Part shown: piece after piece, positions 6,655-14,888 of the stretch | How positions within the stretch are numbered: position 1 is the first letter of the stretch | Layout of the letters: every line of letters begins with the position of its first letter | DNA from: an uncultured Oscillospiraceae bacterium | GTDB taxonomy: Bacteria; Bacillota; Clostridia; Oscillospirales; Ruminococcaceae | Direction of reading: 5' to 3' | Length of the DNA: 38,005 nt | Assembly: GCA_949297385.1 (NCBI GenBank) | Contig: CASFSP010000041.1 | Span: 1-38,005 of the forward strand | Notes under the pieces: model-generated | Database searches by the model: none | The model's input: the letters and a program-made list of their open reading frames with translations, nothing else | Told to the model about the DNA's origin: nothing | Made by a program: the position numbers and the translations under genes

Positions 6655-8228
6655 CTTTTACATATCCGATGGCAGCAGTTCCTGCATTGAAAAATATAAA
6701 TCTTACCATACAGCCGGGAGATTTCATTCTTATAACCGGCCCGTCCGGAAGCGGCAAAAGTACTCTTTTAAGCCATCTTAAATCGGCGGTCACCCCCCAT
6801 GGTCAAAGACAAGGACAGATTTTTTTTGACGGACAGGAACTGGAAAAAATCCATTTTTCACAGCAAAGCCGGCAGATAGGTTATGTTTTTCAGGATCCGT
6901 CGCGGCAGATTGTAAGCGATAAAGTGTGGCGAGAAATGGCCTTCGGGCCGGAAAACCTGGGAATGGACAGAGACAAAATGGCAAGGCTGATTGCCGAGAG
7001 CGCCAATTTTTTCGGCATTGAAGATTGGTTTGAAAGGGACATATCCACGCTGTCAGGCGGCCAGAAACAACTGCTTAACCTGGCGGCGGTAATGGTATGC
7101 CAGCCCCAGGTACTTATACTGGACGAGCCCACATCCCAGCTGGATCCGGTGGCGGCATCAGAATTTTTAAATGCACTGGCCAGGCTGAACAGCGAAACAG
7201 GCACCACCGTGATAATGACAGAACAGCGCACAGAACAGGTTTTCGCCCTGGCTGACAAGGTGATATTTATGCAAAGCGGACAGATAACCGCACTGTGTGA
7301 TCCCAGTGAAACCGGCCGGGAAAAGTCAATTCCGACAGAATTTCTGCCCACGCCAGCCGCTGTTTTCCGTTTGCTTGAACAGTCAGGCCAGGCGCCTGTA
7401 ACAGTAAAACAAGGCAGAAACTGGCTGAAAGATTATACAGATAAAAACAAATTACCCTCTGCCCGGCTGCCGGAAAAACAGTATTTTGCGCAGCAGTTTG
7501 CTGCAATAGAGGCAAAAAGCCTGTTTTTCAGATATGAAAAAAACGGGAAGGACATCTTATCCGATTGCAGTATCAGAATACCGAAAGGATGTATTTTATC
7601 TGTCATCGGCGGAAACGGAAGCGGAAAAAGCACACTGTTAAAGGTTTTATCCGGCGTGTCAAAGGCCTATTACGGCAAAATAAAGCTTGATGACAACAGC
7701 CGTTGTGCCCTTTTGCCACAGGAAGCCAGTCTGCTGTTTTCCTTTGACAGTGTAATGCAGGAGCTGCAGGATATGACAGGTGATGAAGCTGCAATAGACC
7801 AGGCCGTACGGCTGTGCCACATCGAAAAACTGACTGACCGAAACCCCTACGACCTGTCCGCTGGTCAGAGGCAGCGTACGGCGCTGGCAAAGATAATTCT
7901 GTCCGGCGCTGATATATTACTGCTGGACGAGGTAACAGCCGGAATGGATGGAATTTTCAAAAAGGAACTGGGGGATATATTCCGCCGGCTGACAGCCATG
8001 GGCAAAACCATCGTACTGGTCAGTCATGATATAGAGTTCTGCGCCGAACACAGCGACCTGGTAGCTATGATGTTCAACGGACAGCTGACAAAACGGTACA
8101 GCCCACAAAAATTTTTTTCCGCCAATAATTTTTATACCACGGCTGCCGCAAGAATGACCAGGGGAATTCTTGAAGGCGTTGTAAGCGTAAAGGATGTGAC
8201 AGAACTTTGCAAGAAAAACATGAATTGA
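6627..8228 (+). CDS. Fused double ATPase of an ECF transporter (EcfA-EcfA')
   Basis: The 533-aa protein carries two complete ABC ATPase domains in one chain. Domain 1 (about 1-225) has Walker A GPSGSGKST (38-46), signature LSGGQ (142-146) and Walker B VLILDEPTSQLD. Domain 2 (about 293-510) has Walker A GGNGSGKST (328-336), signature LSAGQ (410-414), Walker B LLLDEVTAGMD and H467. In domain 1 the H-loop reads MTEQR, with Gln200 where His is usual. Start is the ATG at 6627 after AAAGGAGATAC; a longer frame to 6453 would run inside ecfT and is rejected. It overlaps ecfT upstream and the S gene downstream, so the three subunits are translationally coupled. It powers vitamin or micronutrient uptake. 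Confidence 0.88.
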   Translation: MAIFEIKNLTFTYPMAAVPALKNINLTIQPGDFILITGPSGSGKSTLLSHLKSAVTPHGQRQGQIFFDGQELEKIHFSQQSRQIGYVFQDPSRQIVSDKVWREMAFGPENLGMDRDKMARLIAESANFFGIEDWFERDISTLSGGQKQLLNLAAVMVCQPQVLILDEPTSQLDPVAASEFLNALARLNSETGTTVIMTEQRTEQVFALADKVIFMQSGQITALCDPSETGREKSIPTEFLPTPAAVFRLLEQSGQAPVTVKQGRNWLKDYTDKNKLPSARLPEKQYFAQQFAAIEAKSLFFRYEKNGKDILSDCSIRIPKGCILSVIGGNGSGKSTLLKVLSGVSKAYYGKIKLDDNSRCALLPQEASLLFSFDSVMQELQDMTGDEAAIDQAVRLCHIEKLTDRNPYDLSAGQRQRTALAKIILSGADILLLDEVTAGMDGIFKKELGDIFRRLTAMGKTIVLVSHDIEFCAEHSDLVAMMFNGQLTKRYSPQKFFSANNFYTTAAARMTRGILEGVVSVKDVTELCKKNMN

Positions 8229-8902
8229 AAAAACTTCGGCCTATACTGGCAGTGATAACATGCATAGTCCTGACAGTGACCTTTCCAAAGATGCTGGGAA
8301 TACGCGGATATTATGTAACCGCGCTGATTTATGCCGCCATAACGATGGCTGCGCTGCTGTTTTCTTTTGAAAAAGGCCGGCAGGACGCGTTGAAAATTTC
8401 CCTGATAGCTGTTTTGTCTGCCGGAGCTATTGCCGGCAGGATTGTGTTTGCCGCGGTTCCCTTTGTAAAACCGGTGGCGGCACTGGTTATAATATGCGGC
8501 ATATCCCTTGGCGCTTTGCCCGGGTTCGTGTGCGGAAGCTGCGCAATGCTGGTATCCAATTTTATGTTCGGCCAGGGCCCATGGACAATATGGCAGATGC
8601 TGGCTTTCGGGCTACTGGGATATGTTTCAGGTCTGATTTTTTATTCCAGGCCCCGGTGGCAGAAAAAAATCCCGGTAACTGTTTTCGGTTTTGTTTTTTA
8701 TGTATTTTTTGCCGGCCCAATACTGGATTTAAGCGGCCTTTTTATATACACTGCCCCCACCAAAACTGCCCTTGTCGCAACACTGGCGGCAGGATTTCCG
8801 GTAAATCTTACCGGCGGTGTTGCAACTGCATTATTTTTACTGGTGCTGTTCGGCCCCATAACAAAAAAACTGAACAGGATAAAAATAAAATACGGCATAT
8901 AA
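8207..8902 (+). CDS. ECF transporter S component, substrate unknown
   Basis: The product is a roughly 230-aa membrane protein with about six hydrophobic helices and two charged ends, the size and shape of an S (substrate-binding) protein. Segments AGRIVFAAVPFVKP, ISLGALPGFVCGS and FMFGQGPWTIWQMLAFGLLGYVSGL match a subgroup of S proteins with the F-G-Q-G-P-W-T block. It is encoded directly after its T and A partners, so this is a dedicated rather than shared ECF complex. The start used is a TTG at 8207 inside the ATPase gene; a second TTG lies at 8225 and no strong ribosome binding site serves either. Related operons are often linked to cobalamin or other cofactors, but nothing here fixes the substrate. 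Confidence 0.8.
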   Translation: MQEKHELKKLRPILAVITCIVLTVTFPKMLGIRGYYVTALIYAAITMAALLFSFEKGRQDALKISLIAVLSAGAIAGRIVFAAVPFVKPVAALVIICGISLGALPGFVCGSCAMLVSNFMFGQGPWTIWQMLAFGLLGYVSGLIFYSRPRWQKKIPVTVFGFVFYVFFAGPILDLSGLFIYTAPTKTALVATLAAGFPVNLTGGVATALFLLVLFGPITKKLNRIKIKYGI

Positions 8903-8936
8903 AAAATACCGGTTTTCAATAGAAAACCGGTATTTT
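8902..8936. terminator. Bidirectional terminator between ECF operon and carboxypeptidase gene
   Basis: A 15-bp perfect stem (AAAATACCGGTTTTC against its complement, loop AATA) is flanked by A and T runs. It ends both converging transcripts. Confidence 0.87.
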
Positions 8937-8946
8937 TCTTAATTTA

Positions 8947-10644
8947 TCACAAAGTCAGGGTGGCGCAAGCTGTACCCGCTTTAGCACCGCTTACTTTGAT
9001 GCTTACATTTTGTCCTGCTTTGGCCTTCACAACCCAGCTTATCTTTTTGGTAAACGGGTCATGGGCATAGGTGTTGATATTGTCATAGCTGTAGCTGGAA
9101 TTTACACCGGAGAAACCTTCGATGTGGCCCAGGCTGCTCTCTTTTGCGCCCATAACCATCTCACCTTCCAGATCCAGGCTGACTTTCAAGGGCTGATCCA
9201 CTTTGAGTGCCTTTGCCTCGTTGCATACAAAGGTCGGCAGATATCCGATATTGGAAACCTGGGCTGTTACTTTATATACATCCTCGCCAACTTTTTCGCT
9301 GACAAAGCTGTCTATATTCAGCTGAGGCAGGCTTGCGGCCATTCTCAGGCAGAAGTTGGTGTTTTTCTCAACTTCCTGCTCCAGGTAGCCGGGAGGGCAG
9401 TTCTGCCATGTATATTTGAAGTCAAATGAACCTATTTCCACTTTACCCAGCTGAGGGTGTTCAAAAGTTTCCCATTCTTTGATGGGCTTGCCGGATTTCA
9501 GCATTGGAACATTTTTGTCTATCCACTGATAGCACAGATACATCTGCTCTTCCTGCTGAGCCGGGGTTTTGGGTGTAGTACGCGGATATACATCGGGAAC
9601 TCCTGCCCTTATGGCCAGATCCCACAGTTCGGCTGTATAGGTGGGTATGCCCTGAGCCTGGTACATCCAGTCATCAAAAGCGCCGGAAGAATAGTTGACG
9701 GTATCCGTAAGGAATGCGTCAAAAATATTGAAACAACCGTAGCCGGTCTCTTCTGTAGCCATGGCGCCTATCTCGCGGAACATTCTCATATCGCGTGCGT
9801 CAGCGTCTTTTTCATGCTTTGTTCCGGGCGGATAAATGTAGCATCCGCCGCTGGTGTGGTATGTAACGGCACAGCATATGTTAGGGTGAGACAAAACAAA
9901 ATCTGCCACTGCTTTGTTTTCCGGATTGGACAAAGGATATTTGCCTGCGCCCGGCTGTCTTACTTCCGGGAACCATCCCAGGGGATAATTTCTGTTAAAG
10001 TCCAGATTCCACTTGCCTTCTGCCGGCTGGATGTTTACACCGTCAAAATCCACAATGTATCCTTCCGGGTATACATTGTAATACTTTCCGCCGAAATCGG
10101 AAGGGGCACGCTTTGTCATGATGCGCTTGTCTCTGGGAGATTCTTTCCACACACCGTTGGGGCTTTCCACACGCATCAGTCTGATAACTCCGTCACCGTC
10201 CATATCCTTCGGGTGAAGACCCGGTGCCGGTTTTTCAAAAGGATAGGGGCGGTTTACACTGCGCAGTTTTTCGCTGCTGGTAAGGTAGATTTCCGCTCCG
10301 TCCGGTGAAATCCTTGGTATAACATATACCGCTTTTTCGTCCAGAAGTCTGGTAATTTTTTCATCTTTGCCGTATCCTTGCACCAATGTAACAACCAGGT
10401 GAAGTGCCGCCATTGATCCTGTTACTTCGCCGGCGTGGTGGTTGCCGTCAACATAATATGCCGGTTTGGACAGCACATCGCCTGTGGCGCTGTTGGTAAT
10501 CTCGCAGGCCCATACCTGCCTGTTTTCTTCTGTCGTGCATATAGAAGAAACTTTTATCAGATGAGGATAGTCTTTTTGCAGCTGCTGCAAAACTTCTGTC
10601 AGCTCATCATACACATAATAGTGGTCAAAACTGTATGTTTTCAT
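8947..10644 (-). CDS. M14 family zinc carboxypeptidase
   Basis: The 565-aa protein is a metallocarboxypeptidase. Zinc ligands are visible as HAGE (H70, E73) and YHTSGG (H263); the substrate-binding DFNRNYP lies at 215-221, and the catalytic Glu in TYTAELW is E339. A C-terminal domain of about 130 residues (from VSEKVGEDVYKVTAQVSNIGYLP) looks like a beta-sandwich. No signal peptide is seen, so a cytoplasmic role in peptide breakdown is likely unless secretion is non-classical. Start is the ATG at 10644 after AAGGAGGAC. An upstream in-frame ATG-like extension to 10698 would run through the promoter and is rejected. Monocistronic: own promoter and terminator. Substrate specificity is unknown. 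Confidence 0.9.
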   Translation of the reverse strand: MKTYSFDHYYVYDELTEVLQQLQKDYPHLIKVSSICTTEENRQVWACEITNSATGDVLSKPAYYVDGNHHAGEVTGSMAALHLVVTLVQGYGKDEKITRLLDEKAVYVIPRISPDGAEIYLTSSEKLRSVNRPYPFEKPAPGLHPKDMDGDGVIRLMRVESPNGVWKESPRDKRIMTKRAPSDFGGKYYNVYPEGYIVDFDGVNIQPAEGKWNLDFNRNYPLGWFPEVRQPGAGKYPLSNPENKAVADFVLSHPNICCAVTYHTSGGCYIYPPGTKHEKDADARDMRMFREIGAMATEETGYGCFNIFDAFLTDTVNYSSGAFDDWMYQAQGIPTYTAELWDLAIRAGVPDVYPRTTPKTPAQQEEQMYLCYQWIDKNVPMLKSGKPIKEWETFEHPQLGKVEIGSFDFKYTWQNCPPGYLEQEVEKNTNFCLRMAASLPQLNIDSFVSEKVGEDVYKVTAQVSNIGYLPTFVCNEAKALKVDQPLKVSLDLEGEMVMGAKESSLGHIEGFSGVNSSYSYDNINTYAHDPFTKKISWVVKAKAGQNVSIKVSGAKAGTACATLTL

Positions 10645-10669
10645 TTTGTCCTCCTTCGTTTTTTGTATT

Positions 10670-10698
10670 ATTATAAACCTGTAATTGATAAAATTCAA
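10670..10698 (-). promoter_or_regulatory. Promoter of the M14 carboxypeptidase gene
   Basis: TTGAAT (10693-10698) and TATAAT (10670-10675) on the minus strand are 17 bases apart, 26 bases before the start codon. Its position also fixes the gene start at 10644. Confidence 0.75.
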
Positions 10699-10773
10699 TA
10701 GTTTTATAATATTATTACAGCTTTGGTGTATAAAATTTAATAAACTAAAACAATCTGCAGATGTGCATTTTGC

Positions 10774-10810
10774 ACAAAAAAGGATGAGAGGGTTATCCTC
10801 TCATCCTTTT
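10774..10810 (-). terminator. Intrinsic terminator formed partly by the coding end of the Spo0A-like gene
   Basis: A perfect 14-bp stem (10778-10791 with 10797-10810) has the stop codon of the Spo0A-like gene in its five-base loop and a T run after it on the minus strand. The first arm is the last codons of the gene (Lys-Arg-Met-Arg-Gly). Confidence 0.85.
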
Positions 10811-11116
10811 GACTTTTTCATAAACAAGCCTGAGAAACTCTGCAGTTTTCGGTGCTGAAGCTTCTTTGCCGCCAAGAACTTTTTCAAATTTTTGGGGTGC
10901 CACGCTCCATGCACGCACAATTGCAGTGCTGATATTTCTTTCGGCTGAAGACGGACTGATTGAATTTGCATCTGCCAGTTGGTGATATATGGCCTGCGCA
11001 GTCAGGTTTTTGCCTTCGCTGTCAAACATTATGTCCACAGCCTGCACTATTATTTTGTATCCTTTGTAGTTTGTTGTTATATTAAGTGAATTCAAAACTT
11101 CTTCTGTTTCTATCAT
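10793..11116 (-). CDS. Stand-alone Spo0A C-terminal-type DNA-binding domain protein
   Basis: The 107-aa protein resembles the sigma-factor-contacting, DNA-binding domain of the sporulation regulator Spo0A. It has NYKGYKIIVQAVDIM near the start, then LTAQAIYHQLADANSISPSSAERNISTAIVRAW. This corresponds to the Spo0A helix-turn-helix block (Y-K-G-Y, then S-R-V-E-R-A-I-R-H-A-I-x-x-A-W). The receiver domain that normally controls Spo0A by phosphorylation is absent. The ATG at 11116 has GGGAG upstream; a GTG at 11173 lacks one. It follows the HAD gene by 62 bases with no promoter seen, so the two probably form an operon. Whether it regulates sporulation genes is unknown; it might compete at 0A boxes. 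Confidence 0.8.
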   Translation of the reverse strand: MIETEEVLNSLNITTNYKGYKIIVQAVDIMFDSEGKNLTAQAIYHQLADANSISPSSAERNISTAIVRAWSVAPQKFEKVLGGKEASAPKTAEFLRLVYEKVKRMRG

Positions 11117-11178
11117 GTTTCTCCCGATTGTATGTAATACTATGAACTCAATCTGTTTTTCAGGGCTGTGCACCGATG

Positions 11179-11829
11179 TTATTCCGGCAGCAGCTCGTAG
11201 TTCAGCCGGCTGTAATCAGTCACATACTGGTCGGCTATCTCTTGCAGTTTATCGGTGTTTTTTTCTGTTTTGTCGTACATGCCCACCAGGTAAAAACCGG
11301 CCTTTTTGGCAGTGGAGGCAGAGTACAGGGCATCTTCAAAAACTGCCACCTGCCGTGGACTTTGGGCCCCCAGTCTTTGCATACAGTCAAAGAATATGTC
11401 CGGCTGATCCTTCTCCTTGCCAAACCGGCGGCAATGCTGGGTGAAAATGAAGTATTTGTCCAAATCAAGTTTTTTGATAACAGGCTCCATCATATATCTG
11501 TCAGTAGAAGAACATATGCACATTTTAACGCCCATGGATTTCAGCTTTTCCAAAAGCCGGCGCGCGCCGGGCTTAAAATCCACTTTATCGGCGTACCGGC
11601 CCATGACATATTCTATACCCCATGCACGCAACCGGTCCGGGGTTACAGATAAGCCGTACTTTCTGTCAAAAAGTTCGCATATTTTTTCCACCCATTTGAC
11701 ACTGTTTATCTGTTCAATCTCTTCGTCCGGACGGTAGCCCTTTTCCTGCAAAAAAGCCTGGGCAAAGCCGCGCCAGTATCCCATGGAGTCAACTATTGTT
11801 CCGTCAAGATCAAATATTGCAAATTTCAT
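11179..11829 (-). CDS. HAD family hydrolase, beta-phosphoglucomutase-like
   Basis: The 216-aa protein shows the four HAD motifs in order: FDLDGT (D7 nucleophile, D9 acid/base), CICSST (motif II), a Lys in FGKEKDQPDIFF (motif III) and VFEDALYSASTAKKAGFY (motif IV, ED metal ligands). The helical cap lies between residues about 15 and 85, as in the phosphatase/phosphoglucomutase branch. It likely dephosphorylates a small sugar or nucleotide phosphate in the cytoplasm. The ATG has GGAG upstream. It is the first gene of a two-gene unit with the Spo0A-like protein. A short palindrome precedes it (11878-11896). The substrate cannot be deduced from sequence. Confidence 0.87.
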   Translation of the reverse strand: MKFAIFDLDGTIVDSMGYWRGFAQAFLQEKGYRPDEEIEQINSVKWVEKICELFDRKYGLSVTPDRLRAWGIEYVMGRYADKVDFKPGARRLLEKLKSMGVKMCICSSTDRYMMEPVIKKLDLDKYFIFTQHCRRFGKEKDQPDIFFDCMQRLGAQSPRQVAVFEDALYSASTAKKAGFYLVGMYDKTEKNTDKLQEIADQYVTDYSRLNYELLPE

Positions 11830-11877
11830 TTGTACTTCTCCGTTTTTTATTTATTGGCGTTTATATTTTATCACAAG

Positions 11878-11896
11878 CTATTGCCGCGGGCAATAG
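11878..11896. promoter_or_regulatory. Palindrome over the likely -35 region of the HAD gene
   Basis: CTATTGCC and GGCAATAG form perfect 8-bp arms around a GCG centre. On the minus strand TTGCCC within it and TAAAAT 17 bases further on could be the -35 and -10 boxes, so the palindrome may be an operator. No T run follows, so it is not a terminator. Confidence 0.45.
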
Positions 11897-11925
11897 AGAT
11901 TAATTTTTTCTCACATTCAATTTAC

Positions 11926-11957
11926 ATAAAAACAGGCTTCTTTTTACAGAAGCCTGT
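11926..11957 (-). terminator. Terminator after phosphopentomutase gene
   Basis: A 10-bp stem (ACAGGCTTCT / AGAAGCCTGT) is followed on the minus strand by TTTT. It lies just past the stop of deoB. Confidence 0.85.
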
Positions 11958-11965
11958 ATAAAAAT

Positions 11966-13141
11966 TTATTTGAGCTTTGGCAAAAGACTGTCTGCGTCCA
12001 GTTGTGCCTTTACCCCAAGGTAATCCGCTACTGTGGCGCCTATGTGCGCAAAAGATTTTATCGTGCCCAGATTTTTGCCGCCTGATATGCTTTCGCCGTA
12101 CATTATCAGCGGAACACATTCCCTTGAATGGTCTGTTGACGGAGTGCCCGGGTCGCAGCCATGGTCAGCGGTTATTATCAGCAGGTCATCTTTGCGCAAA
12201 AGCGACAGCATTTCAGCCAGCGCCTTGTCAAAATCGGTGGCTGCCTGTGCATAGCCTTCCACATTGTTTCTGTGGCCGTAAACCATATCAAAGTCCACCA
12301 GGTTGATAAAGGCCAGTCCGTTGAAATCTCTCTTGGCAAGGTCGATTGCAACTTTCATACCCTCATCGTTGTTGGCTGTCTTGATTTTTTCGCTGATGCC
12401 TTCGCCGTCAAATATATCATAAATCTTGCCGACACCTATCACATCCAGTCCGGCTTCTTTGATATAGTCCAGAGAGGTTTTCTTCGGCGGTTTCAGTGAA
12501 TAGTCATGACGGTTTTTGGTCCTGGTAAAGCTGCCTTTTCCGCTGCCGATAAACGGACGGGCAATTACCCTGCCCACAGCGTGTTTTCCTGTCAGCATAT
12601 CGCGGGCCATCTGGCAGTATTCATACAGCTGTTCCACAGAAACAACCTCTTCATGGGCCGCCACCTGGAAAACACTGTCAGCGGATGTGTACACAATCAG
12701 GTCGCCGGTTTTCATATGCTCTTCGCCGTAATCGTCAATTACCTGTGTGCCGGAATAGGGTTTGTTGCACAATACTTTTCGTCCGGTCAGCTTTTCATAC
12801 TGCTCTATAACTTCCGGCGGAAAACCGTCAGGATAGACCGGCAGCGGATTTTCACTTTCCACACCGGCTATCTCCCAGTGGCCTATGGTGGTGTCTTTAC
12901 CGTTGGAAGCCTCTATCAGCCTGGCAAAGCTGGCTTTGGGCCGCCGGCAGGACGGAAGATAATCCACACCGTCTATATTGAAAAAGCCCAGTGACGCCAT
13001 GGTGGGCATATCAAATTTTTCGCTTTTGGATATAGACAAAAGGGTGTTGCTGCCCTCGTCGCCGAACTTGTCCGCGTCAGGGGCATTTCCTATGCCAAAA
13101 CTGTCCAATACAATTAAAAATACTCTTTTGCTATCAGACAT
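11966..13141 (-). CDS. deoB: Phosphopentomutase DeoB
   Basis: The 391-aa protein interconverts ribose or deoxyribose 1- and 5-phosphates in nucleoside salvage and breakdown. The alkaline-phosphatase-superfamily metal sites are intact: VLDSFGIGNAPDA at the N-terminus, then TLLSISK (catalytic Thr), and TADHGCDPGTPSTDHSRECVPL near the C-terminus, which supplies Asp and His ligands. Length agrees with the family. The ATG follows AGAGGTAAC. It stands alone between a terminator and a 234-bp region shared with pyruvate kinase, which is transcribed the other way. No other nucleoside catabolism gene is adjacent, although xpt lies 6 kb away. Confidence 0.96.
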   Translation of the reverse strand: MSDSKRVFLIVLDSFGIGNAPDADKFGDEGSNTLLSISKSEKFDMPTMASLGFFNIDGVDYLPSCRRPKASFARLIEASNGKDTTIGHWEIAGVESENPLPVYPDGFPPEVIEQYEKLTGRKVLCNKPYSGTQVIDDYGEEHMKTGDLIVYTSADSVFQVAAHEEVVSVEQLYEYCQMARDMLTGKHAVGRVIARPFIGSGKGSFTRTKNRHDYSLKPPKKTSLDYIKEAGLDVIGVGKIYDIFDGEGISEKIKTANNDEGMKVAIDLAKRDFNGLAFINLVDFDMVYGHRNNVEGYAQAATDFDKALAEMLSLLRKDDLLIITADHGCDPGTPSTDHSRECVPLIMYGESISGGKNLGTIKSFAHIGATVADYLGVKAQLDADSLLPKLK

Positions 13142-13295
13142 GGTGTTACCTCTTTTCTGATTATTATTTATCGTTTTAGATATATAATATATTATATCCT
13201 TTTTTTCCTGTTTTGCATAGTATTAAATTGAGTAAAATAAAATCCGGTTTTTGGCCGAAAAATACATATTTTGTTCAATTTACAACTATTTTCCA

Positions 13296-13324
13296 TTGAG
13301 TAAAAATGCTAATATCATTATAAT
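13296..13324 (+). promoter_or_regulatory. Promoter of pyruvate kinase
   Basis: TTGAGT (13296-13301) and TATAAT (13319-13324) are 17 bases apart. The 11-mer ATTGAGTAAAA that includes the -35 box occurs again at 13227-13237, 68 bases upstream. Confidence 0.75.
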
Positions 13325-13375
13325 TTAATTAAGAAAATACACTGAGCTGTCACTGTACATCCGGAGGAATTTATT

Positions 13376-14821
13376 ATGAGAAAAACAAAGATAGTCTGCA
13401 CTTTGGGACCGTCCACCGACGACCCGAAAGTATTGAAACAGCTGATGCTGGCAGGTATGGATGTAGCCCGTTTCAACTTTTCTCACGGCACGCACCGGGA
13501 GCATCTGGACCGCTTAAAAGCAGTAAAAAGAACCAGAACAGAACTGGGGCTTTATGTAGCCACAATGATGGATACAAAAGGGCCTGAAATAAGAATAGGA
13601 CGATTTAAAGAAAGCCCTGTTTATCTCAAACAGGGGGACAAATTTATTCTGACCACCAAAGATGTGGAAGGTACACAGGATATGGTCAGTGTGCTGTACA
13701 AAAATTTCCCGTCTGATGTCAAAGCTGGCACCAGGGTGCTGTTTGACGACGGACTGGTGGAAATGACGGTGGACAAAGTGGACGGTGATGAGGTTTATCT
13801 TACCGTTATGAACAATGGAAAACTGTCCAACAATAAATCCATAAATCTGCCGGGAGTAAAATCTTCCATGCCTTTTGTCAGCGAAAAAGACAAACAGGAT
13901 ATACTGTTTGCCATAGAAAACGAATTTGACTTTATGGCCTTGTCCTTTACCAGAAGCAAGGAAGATGTGCTGGAAGTAAGGAAGATACTGGAAGAAAACA
14001 ACTGTACTTCCATGCGCCTTATCGCCAAGCTGGAAAACGGCGAAGGCGTTGACAACATCGACGAAATACTGGAAGCAGCCGACGCAGTAATGGTTGCCAG
14101 AGGCGACATGGGCGTTGAGATAGATTTCACCGAAATTCCCAAAATCCAGAAAGATATAATTGACAAATGTTACAGGTCCGGCAAACCGGCAATAACTGCC
14201 ACACAGATGCTGGATTCCATGATAGAAAAACCCCGTCCGACAAGGGCAGAAGTTACCGATGTAGCCAATTCTATCTATGACGGTACCAGTGCCATAATGC
14301 TTTCAGGTGAAACCGCCGCCGGCAAGTATCCGGTGGAAGCGGTAAAAACAATGGCGGCCATAGCCGAAGCAACCGAAAGCAACATAGATTACAACAAGCA
14401 GCTGCGCGAAAGGGATTACGGCGCCGGACTGTCCATCACAGACAGTGTGGCCCACGCCGCCTGCGCCATAGCCATGGATATAAATGCCCAGGCTATCGTG
14501 ACTGTAACACAGTCCGGCTCCACCGCCAGAAACATATCCAAATACCGCCCCGGTCTGCCCATAATCGGATGCACAGACACTGAACAGACCTGCCGTCAGC
14601 TGGCATTGTCCTGGGGCGTTACCCCGGTATTGATGACAACAGTAAGGTCTACAGACGAACTGATAGACCTGTCCATTGCCGCCGCCCAAAGGGAAAAACT
14701 GCTTAAAGAAGGCGACCTGGTAGTAGTAACCGCCGGCGTTCCCGTAGGTGTTTCCGGCTCTACCAACATACTGAAAGCGCAGGTTGTGGGCAAAACCAGC
14801 CTGGGACATTTGAAGCTGTAA
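13376..14821 (+). CDS. pyk: Pyruvate kinase
   Basis: The 481-aa enzyme makes pyruvate and ATP from phosphoenolpyruvate and ADP, the last step of glycolysis. Visible motifs are TKIVCTLGPS and VARFNFSHG at the N-terminus, MMDTKGPEIR, and the active-site signature RLIAKLENGEGVDNIDEI. These are followed by AVMVARGDMGVEI and the Mg/K site, then TATQMLDSM and PTRAEVTDVANSIYDGTSAIMLSGETAAG. It ends after the regulatory C domain (QSGSTARNISKYRP), without the extra PEP-utiliser-like domain found in Bacillus and many clostridial pyruvate kinases. Start is an ATG after GGAGG. Transcribed alone from a good promoter, ended by a strong terminator. Confidence 0.97.
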   Translation: MRKTKIVCTLGPSTDDPKVLKQLMLAGMDVARFNFSHGTHREHLDRLKAVKRTRTELGLYVATMMDTKGPEIRIGRFKESPVYLKQGDKFILTTKDVEGTQDMVSVLYKNFPSDVKAGTRVLFDDGLVEMTVDKVDGDEVYLTVMNNGKLSNNKSINLPGVKSSMPFVSEKDKQDILFAIENEFDFMALSFTRSKEDVLEVRKILEENNCTSMRLIAKLENGEGVDNIDEILEAADAVMVARGDMGVEIDFTEIPKIQKDIIDKCYRSGKPAITATQMLDSMIEKPRPTRAEVTDVANSIYDGTSAIMLSGETAAGKYPVEAVKTMAAIAEATESNIDYNKQLRERDYGAGLSITDSVAHAACAIAMDINAQAIVTVTQSGSTARNISKYRPGLPIIGCTDTEQTCRQLALSWGVTPVLMTTVRSTDELIDLSIAAAQREKLLKEGDLVVVTAGVPVGVSGSTNILKAQVVGKTSLGHLKL

Positions 14822-14845
14822 TACATCACAAGCTTAATATAATGA

Positions 14846-14880
14846 AAAATCCAAAGACAAAATTGTCTTTGGATTTTTTG
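14846..14880. terminator. Bidirectional terminator after pyruvate kinase
   Basis: A 15-bp stem (AAAATCCAAAGACAA and its complement) with a short loop is flanked by A and T runs, and it serves both converging genes. Confidence 0.87.
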
Positions 14881-14888
14881 TTTGCGCG

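Noticed and set aside
13142-13375. Small gene or riboswitch in the deoB-pyk spacer
   Set aside because: No frame with a ribosome binding site and no recognisable riboswitch core; only promoter boxes and a short repeat.
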